From a virus, in IMG/VR virus record IMGVR_UViG_3300031787_000934, positions 1-22,055 of that record: a stretch of 22,055 nt of DNA. One strand, written 5' to 3'. Under the pieces are notes generated by a model, which worked only from the letters and a program-made list of their open reading frames with translations, was not told the origin of the DNA and made no database searches. The position numbers and the translations under genes are program-made. Below, piece after piece: positions 17,680-22,055 of this stretch (within the stretch, counting starts at the first letter, position 1; every line of letters starts with the position of its first letter).

Positions 17680-19214
17680 TGCTAGGTAAAAAATACTATT
17701 CGGATAATGAATTTACAATAGAATTCTGGCTTTACCCACAAATAACTTCTTCTAATGAAATTCCATTAGTAGGAGATTCAACAGAAGATGTTGGAGTATT
17801 CTATCAAAAAGGAAATATTCTATTTAAACTAGATACAGATCTTTTAGAATATACGCTACCATCAACCAATAAAGTATTTCATATAGCCTGCGTGTATTCA
17901 GTTACTGCAGCAACAATATACATAGATGGAGAGCTGGTTAAGTTTAAGTCTTTATCTGATTTTGAATTTACAAATACCGATTTAAATTTAATAAGCGGAC
18001 CAACACCGTCATCGGCGGATTCATTCTTAATAAATAGCGTAGCAATCTATAGATATGCTTTATCTCAAAACCAGATATCTTATCACTTCTCACAAGGACA
18101 AGGACTTCCAGCAATTCAAATTGCTGACCCATCAGGCGGAGAATTATTTGAAATGTATGATGACGAAATGTCGTCTTTATATAAATTTACTTATCCTGAA
18201 AGTAAAGGTTGGGAAGAATTAGTTACAACTGGATTAACCCATAATCAATCTTTAGATTGTCTTGAGGTTACAGAAACAGATACAGCAAACGCAAGCACAG
18301 TAATAGTTGAGGATTTTATTTCTATTCCAACTACCGCTACATTTGACTCGTCTAAAATAGAATGGGACGGGGATAATGGAATTACAATACAGGCAAGCAC
18401 AGATGGTACAACATATAACCCATGCATTAATGGACAACAAATTCCTGGATACACTTTAAATAGTTTTGCCTCTACTGGAAAACTGTATTTAAAAATTACA
18501 TTCACATCTTCAGATACTTCAAGGTACATACCAAGATTATTTAAATTAGATGTATTGTTCTATAATAATCAAACAAGATATTCCTACAATGGATCTGGAT
18601 ATATGAGTACTTTAGAAGAAGAGTCTGCAATTTCAGATTATAGAATAACTCTTGGAAAATTGCCTTATGACATTTTATCTAGAAATAGTAGAAATGGACT
18701 TAGAACGGTAGTAGACTCTGGATTTGAAATTACGACAGATAAGGGTGTCAGAACTATAGAATTCTTTTATACCCCCGCCGCTTTAACTGATAGCGGTCTA
18801 CTTTCAACCACATCTACAAACGGATATGGAGCTTCGTCAATACGCTGGAGCAATTCGGGGACAATGTCTAAAACAGACATTTCAGCTATATACGTAAATG
18901 GGGTAAATAAAACCTCAGAAACAAATGTTTCCAATGTATTTAAGGCAAATCAATTACACCACGTTATAGTGGTATTCAGCTCGGCGGTATCAGGAGATAT
19001 TAGATTTAATTATTCAACAAATGGATCCGTCTCTGCCCTGTACCAGTATATAACTTTATACGAAACAGCCTTTAATTCTACACAAGCAAATGCTAATTAT
19101 GACCTATATATTCGTAAGCAGACCTCATCCATAACCGATACTTCGGTATTGACGGTGACAGAAGATGGGGTAGATTCATATAATAATGACTGGCTTGTGA
19201 TACAAAACGTATAA
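17679..19214 (+). CDS. LamG-type lectin-like virion protein
   Basis: A 511-residue protein starting at TAATG. Residues about 7-140 continue a LamG/concanavalin-type sandwich (FTIEFWLYP, KVFHIACVYSVTAATIYIDG, SVAIYRYALSQNQISYHF). Residues about 165-295 look like a second beta domain of discoidin or carbohydrate-binding type (KIEWDGDNGITIQASTDG, GKLYLKITFTSSDTSRYIPR). Residues about 338-480 look like another LamG-type domain (GVRTIEFFYTP, HHVIVVFSSAVSGDIRFNYS, ITLYETAFNSTQANANY). A short C-terminal tail follows. These folds bind carbohydrate or protein on cell surfaces, so an outer virion adhesin is the likeliest role. It is the last fibre-type gene before the head genes, and a dyad directly follows its stop. 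Confidence 0.75.
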   Translation: MLGKKYYSDNEFTIEFWLYPQITSSNEIPLVGDSTEDVGVFYQKGNILFKLDTDLLEYTLPSTNKVFHIACVYSVTAATIYIDGELVKFKSLSDFEFTNTDLNLISGPTPSSADSFLINSVAIYRYALSQNQISYHFSQGQGLPAIQIADPSGGELFEMYDDEMSSLYKFTYPESKGWEELVTTGLTHNQSLDCLEVTETDTANASTVIVEDFISIPTTATFDSSKIEWDGDNGITIQASTDGTTYNPCINGQQIPGYTLNSFASTGKLYLKITFTSSDTSRYIPRLFKLDVLFYNNQTRYSYNGSGYMSTLEEESAISDYRITLGKLPYDILSRNSRNGLRTVVDSGFEITTDKGVRTIEFFYTPAALTDSGLLSTTSTNGYGASSIRWSNSGTMSKTDISAIYVNGVNKTSETNVSNVFKANQLHHVIVVFSSAVSGDIRFNYSTNGSVSALYQYITLYETAFNSTQANANYDLYIRKQTSSITDTSVLTVTEDGVDSYNNDWLVIQNV

Positions 19215-19237
19215 TTTTGTCATTTTGAGTGACAAAA
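19215..19237. repeat. perfect inverted repeat after the fibre block
   Basis: TTTTGTCA and TGACAAAA (8-base arms, 7-base loop TTTTGAG) begin at the first base after the TAA of the LamG gene and end 3 bases before a -35 box. It may be an operator of the head-gene promoter, or a hairpin ending the fibre transcript. A T-tract after the second arm is lacking, so it is not a standard intrinsic terminator. Confidence 0.6.
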
Positions 19238-19240
19238 AGC

Positions 19241-19269
19241 TGGACTTAGGCATATGAAAGTGGTAAAAT
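19241..19269 (+). promoter_or_regulatory. leaderless-type promoter for the head genes
   Basis: TGGACT at 19241-19246, a 17-base spacer and TAAAAT at 19264-19269, with an extended -10 TG at 19261-19262. The ATG follows after 8 bases and has no Shine-Dalgarno. Confidence 0.6.
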
Positions 19270-19277
19270 AAATCCAT

Positions 19278-19625
19278 ATGGATATAAAAAAAAGCAGCGT
19301 TAAGGTAGGACCAGAAGAAACTACCCTTGGAATTTATGTTTGGGAGATGCCAGACGGACGGTGGATAGGCGATGACGATGGCAATTTCTTATCTATAACA
19401 TCTATGAAAGGCAATAGATCTCGTATTGATGCTCTTTCTAGAGAGGTAAGATCTTATGGCATTTATGAAGGCAAGCCTTTGTTCTTGTCAGGGCGGCGCA
19501 AAATTGATGATGAAGAATTTGAGTATCAGCAACAAAGATTAAAGTGGGGGCTAACACCAGATCCTCTAGACATTGGAGTTTATAAAGAAGAAACAAGGAA
19601 GGCGCAAAAGCATGGGAATGTTTGA
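19278..19625 (+). CDS. small conserved-looking protein upstream of portal
   Basis: A 115-residue protein. It reads VKVGPEETTLGIYVWEMPDG near the start, GDDDGNFLSITSMKGNRSRI in the middle, then YGIYEGKPLFLSGRRKIDDE and a charged C-terminus. From memory, similar proteins (VGPE.T..G.YVW..PDG...D..GNFLSI...G) sit just upstream of head genes in actinobacteriophages; I do not know their function. No membrane segment or enzyme motif is seen. It overlaps the portal gene by 14 bases and is probably transcribed with it from the promoter at 19241. It could be a head-assembly or packaging accessory protein. Confidence 0.7.
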   Translation: MDIKKSSVKVGPEETTLGIYVWEMPDGRWIGDDDGNFLSITSMKGNRSRIDALSREVRSYGIYEGKPLFLSGRRKIDDEEFEYQQQRLKWGLTPDPLDIGVYKEETRKAQKHGNV

Positions 19626-21198
19626 AGATAAAGAAGAAAGTCTAGACACAGGCGTACATGCGCTTACAGCGTCTGACTTCCACATACCATCAGCTAATGT
19701 AATTAAGACAAATGATGCCTTTATGGTATCTGGCGATGAATTGCAAAAGATTGCAGGTCTTGGATCTACATTCCGTCGTAAAATGAATCGTACAATTCAA
19801 AAGCGATTTGTAGGTATTGACGGGGCGGAAACACAGCAGAATCTTCTTGCACAGGCTATTACTGGCTATGCAATGTTTGATCTTATTGAGCCTCCATATA
19901 ATCTTGAATATCTATCACATATTTATGAAATCTCTCCATACAACTATGCAGCAATTAATGCTAAAGTCTCAAATATTGTAGGTCTTGGTTATGACTTTAT
20001 TGAGACACGTAAAACAATGGATGCAATTGATGGCATTGATAATGATACACAGTTAGAGCGGGCTCGTAGAAAGCTTGATAGACTTCGTCAAGATCTACAT
20101 GAGTGGCTAGAAGATTGCAACGAAGAAGAAACATTTAAAGAAACTCTTATTAAATTCTACACAGACGTAGAGGCTACAGGAAATGGATATTTAGAAATTA
20201 GCAGAACTACTTCTGGTAAGATCGGATATATCGGACATATCCCATCAAAGACAATGCGTGTCCGCCGCCTTCGTGATGGATTTATCCAATTGCTTTATGG
20301 CAAGGCTGTGTTCTTCCGTAATTTCGGAGATCAGGAAACCCCTAATCCAATTGCGGACGGCAGCGACAGACCAAACGAAATTATTCATTTTAAGAAATAT
20401 ACACCACGCAATAATTACTACGGAATTCCAGACATCGTAGCAGCATCAAATGCTATGGCTGGAAACGAGTTTGCTGGCAAATATAACCTAGATTATTTTG
20501 AGAATAAAGCAGTGCCACGATATATCATTACAGTAAAGGGAGCAAAACTTTCTACAGAGTCAGAGCGAAAGCTTCTGGAATTTTTCCAAGTTGGTCTTAA
20601 AGGAAAGAATCACCGCTCACTCTATATCCCTCTTCCAGCCGATAGCCCAGATTCTAAGGTTGAATTTAAGATGGAGCCAGTTGAGGCGGGAGCACAAGAG
20701 TCGTCATTTAATATATATCGTCAGTCTAACCGTGATGAAATATTAATGGCACATCGTGTCCCAATTTCTAAAATTGGTAGCCCTCAAGGAATTTCTTTGG
20801 CAAATGCCCGTGATGCAGATAAAACATTTAAAGAGCAGGTGTGCCGCCCAGTACAAGATATTCTAGAAAAGAAATTAAATAAATTAATTGAAGAAATGAC
20901 AGATGCCCTTCAAATTAAATTTAATGAGTTGGCCCTTACAGATGAGGATACTCAGTCAAAGATTGATGAGCGTTATTTAAGAATGCAGGTAATTACCCCT
21001 AATGAAGTTAGAATTCGCAAGGGTATGGTACCAATGGACGGTGGCGATGAAGTGGTTGAATTAAAGCCACAACAGCAGGCGGAAGCAAGAGCCCAGGCTG
21101 GAAATACCAGAACCAGAGATCAGCAGAGAGATAATAATTCCCCAGATATTTCAGGGGAAGCTAGAAATCCTCAAGGCGAAGGCAGACAAGTAGACTAA
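19612..21198 (+). CDS. phage portal protein (PBSX/HK97-like)
   Basis: An in-frame TTG at 19573 gives a longer frame, but the ATG at 19612 has AGGAAGG 9 bases upstream and begins MGMFEDKEE, so 528 residues is preferred. The portal forms the dodecameric ring at one capsid vertex through which DNA is packaged and ejected. Features seen: an N-terminal arm; IYEISPYNYAAINAKVSNIV (about 104-123), the usual wing start; YTDVEATGNGYLEI (183-196); IIHFKKYTPRNNYYGIPDIV (257-276) followed by AASNAMAGNEFAGKYNLDYF and ENKAVPRYIITV, the most diagnostic segment; NRDEILMAHRVPISKIG (373-389); and LANARDADKTFKEQVCRPVQ (396-415). The C-terminal 45 residues are Gln/Arg/Gly-rich and disordered. Length and motif order fit the PBSX/HK97-type portal family. 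Arginine codons here are mostly CGN, unlike the AGA-rich fibre genes. Confidence 0.93.
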   Translation: MGMFEDKEESLDTGVHALTASDFHIPSANVIKTNDAFMVSGDELQKIAGLGSTFRRKMNRTIQKRFVGIDGAETQQNLLAQAITGYAMFDLIEPPYNLEYLSHIYEISPYNYAAINAKVSNIVGLGYDFIETRKTMDAIDGIDNDTQLERARRKLDRLRQDLHEWLEDCNEEETFKETLIKFYTDVEATGNGYLEISRTTSGKIGYIGHIPSKTMRVRRLRDGFIQLLYGKAVFFRNFGDQETPNPIADGSDRPNEIIHFKKYTPRNNYYGIPDIVAASNAMAGNEFAGKYNLDYFENKAVPRYIITVKGAKLSTESERKLLEFFQVGLKGKNHRSLYIPLPADSPDSKVEFKMEPVEAGAQESSFNIYRQSNRDEILMAHRVPISKIGSPQGISLANARDADKTFKEQVCRPVQDILEKKLNKLIEEMTDALQIKFNELALTDEDTQSKIDERYLRMQVITPNEVRIRKGMVPMDGGDEVVELKPQQQAEARAQAGNTRTRDQQRDNNSPDISGEARNPQGEGRQVD

Positions 21199-21216
21199 TA
21201 CTACTCAACTGATTAT

Positions 21217-21245
21217 TTGCCTTATATATAATAACGTTATAAAAT
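21217..21245 (+). promoter_or_regulatory. leaderless-type promoter for the protease gene
   Basis: TTGCCT at 21217-21222, a 17-base spacer and TAAAAT at 21240-21245, then 7 bases to the ATG at 21253. A 10-base palindrome (ATAACGTTAT, 21231-21240) touches the -10 box. Another TATAAT lies at 21227-21232 without a good -35. Confidence 0.5.
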
Positions 21246-21252
21246 TAAGCAT

Positions 21253-22055
21253 ATGAATATTGAAAAATCTCTATGGTCATCTAGTGGCGACAATATCAAT
21301 TTGTCCGTGCCATTTACAAAAGTCAATCGTGAAAAGCGCACCGTTTCTGGTTTTGCTACGCTAGACAATCTTGATCAAACTGGAGATGTCGTAACACAAG
21401 AAGCATCACTCAAAGCATTCGAATCTTTCCGTGGAAACATTCGTGAGATGCACGGATCAAATGCTGTTGGCAAAATGGTTTCATTTAAGCCAGAGACATA
21501 TTACGATCCAGAAACAAAAGAATTTTATAATGGCGTTTATGTAGATGCTTACATTTCAAAAGGCGCACAAGATACATGGGAAAAGATTTTGGACGGAACC
21601 CTACAAGGATTCTCAATCGGCGGAAAGATTATTGATTCAGAGAACGAAGTAAACAAGTCCACAGGTAAGCCAGTAAGATTTATTAAAGAGTACTCACTCG
21701 TAGAACTATCAGTTGTAGATTCTCCAGCAAATGAACTATGCAGCATCTTGTCAATTCAGAAGATGAATGGTCAATTGCTATTTAAGGGAATCGCAGCGGA
21801 GACAAAAGTAGAAAACATTTTTTATTGCGAAGACAGTGATTCTGTATTTATGTCAACAGAGGCAGAATATACATCACCAGTTTCTGGTAAGCCTGCAACT
21901 TTGATTGGTTGGGTTGAATCAAATGATGCAAACAAAGCAAAGGAAATAGATAGAATTCTTGATTTACACAAGTCAAGATTAACGTTGCCTGATACAAACA
22001 AAATTGCAAAACAGGCAAACGCAGAAGGAGGTAATGAAGTGTCAGAAAACACAGA
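21253..22055 (+). CDS. capsid (prohead) protease, XkdF/S78-like, 3' end missing
   Basis: At least 267 residues, running off the window. It is the serine protease that trims scaffold and capsid proteins during head maturation. Residues 19-160 hold the fold: PFTKVNREKRTVSGFATLDN, then GDVVTQEA, REMHG with the likely catalytic His67, and AVGKMVSFKP. Next come LQGFSIGGKI with the likely catalytic Ser121 and YSLVELSVVDSPANE (148-161) closing the domain. This order is that of the XkdF-like/HK97 prohead proteases. Residues after about 170 are a separate, less conserved region. It follows the portal directly, the standard order; scaffold and major capsid genes are expected next. The start is the only sensible ATG; it has no Shine-Dalgarno and lies 7 bases after a -10 box. 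A strong internal ribosome binding site and in-frame GTG occur near the cut end. Confidence 0.9.
   Translation, partial: MNIEKSLWSSSGDNINLSVPFTKVNREKRTVSGFATLDNLDQTGDVVTQEASLKAFESFRGNIREMHGSNAVGKMVSFKPETYYDPETKEFYNGVYVDAYISKGAQDTWEKILDGTLQGFSIGGKIIDSENEVNKSTGKPVRFIKEYSLVELSVVDSPANELCSILSIQKMNGQLLFKGIAAETKVENIFYCEDSDSVFMSTEAEYTSPVSGKPATLIGWVESNDANKAKEIDRILDLHKSRLTLPDTNKIAKQANAEGGNEVSENT
22025..22041 (+). promoter_or_regulatory. internal Shine-Dalgarno and in-frame GTG start
   Basis: AAGGAGGT at 22025-22032, a 6-base spacer and GTG at 22039-22041, in frame with the protease and followed by SENT. This is the best ribosome binding site in the window. It would start a protein equal to the C-terminal part of the protease product, as for nested scaffold genes. 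An ATG at 22034 lies in another frame and too close to the Shine-Dalgarno. Confidence 0.6.

Noticed and set aside
19215-19240. Standard intrinsic terminator after the LamG gene
   Set aside because: The stem is AT-rich at its base and is followed by AGCTGGACTT rather than a T-tract, so it was kept only as a dyad of uncertain role.
19573-19611. Longer portal start at TTG 19573
   Set aside because: It would overlap the upstream gene by 53 bases and lacks a good ribosome binding site; ATG 19612 has AGGAAGG at 9 bases.
21199-21252. tRNA or small RNA gene in the intergenic gaps
   Set aside because: All gaps are at most 63 bases, AT-rich and occupied by promoter-like boxes; no cloverleaf or T-loop motif was seen.

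Overview
The window is a block of virion structural genes from a tailed double-stranded DNA phage (or a prophage of one). All genes are on the + strand, AT-rich and tightly packed. There is no gene-free stretch longer than 63 bases; the five gaps of 38-63 bases hold promoter-like and dyad sequences. Both ends are cut: the first gene has lost its start and the last its end.

Layout. 1-387 is the tail end of a small protein of a type common in marine and freshwater phages. 394-4659 holds seven fibre or virion-surface genes: FnIII plus glycine-rich, a fibre-repeat protein, an Mtd-N-like protein, two small beta-rich proteins, an Asp-box propeller and a small acidic protein. 4666-6485 is another FnIII/glycine-rich protein plus a small unknown. 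6529-7275 is an AT-rich unknown gene with its own promoter. 7339-13311 is a second fibre operon with three large FnIII/glycine-rich proteins and two smaller partners. 13350-14417 is a GT2 glycosyltransferase, followed after 2 bases by a collagen-like (Gly-X-Thr) fibre gene. 15415-19214 holds an Ig-domain protein, two short coiled-coil proteins and a LamG-type lectin apparently divided between two genes. From 19278 the head genes begin: a small conserved-looking protein, the portal and the capsid protease, whose 3' part carries a near-perfect internal Shine-Dalgarno and in-frame GTG.

How the genes work together. The portal and protease build the head. Nearly everything upstream looks like adhesin or fibre protein: FnIII, Ig, LamG, Asp-box, collagen and polyglycine modules. 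Several fibre genes come in pairs sharing an N-terminus but differing in the C-terminal tip, as expected for alternative receptor binders that dock at the same virion site. The glycosyltransferase probably decorates a virion protein; the neighbouring Thr-rich collagen-like fibre is the obvious candidate.

Expression. Many genes overlap by TAATG (stop and start share an A), suggesting coupled translation. Several promoter-like sequences have a -10 box only 6-8 bases before the ATG, so those transcripts would be leaderless.

Host. AT-rich DNA, leaderless promoters and TTG/GTG starts, with a collagen-like N-terminus and a pre-portal protein that resemble actinobacteriophage proteins, suggest a phage of an AT-rich (perhaps freshwater, acI-like) actinobacterium. 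The first gene and the 6529 gene instead recall marine T4-like phage families. The host is an inference and is not shown by the sequence. No terminase, integrase, tRNA, CRISPR array or transposase was seen.
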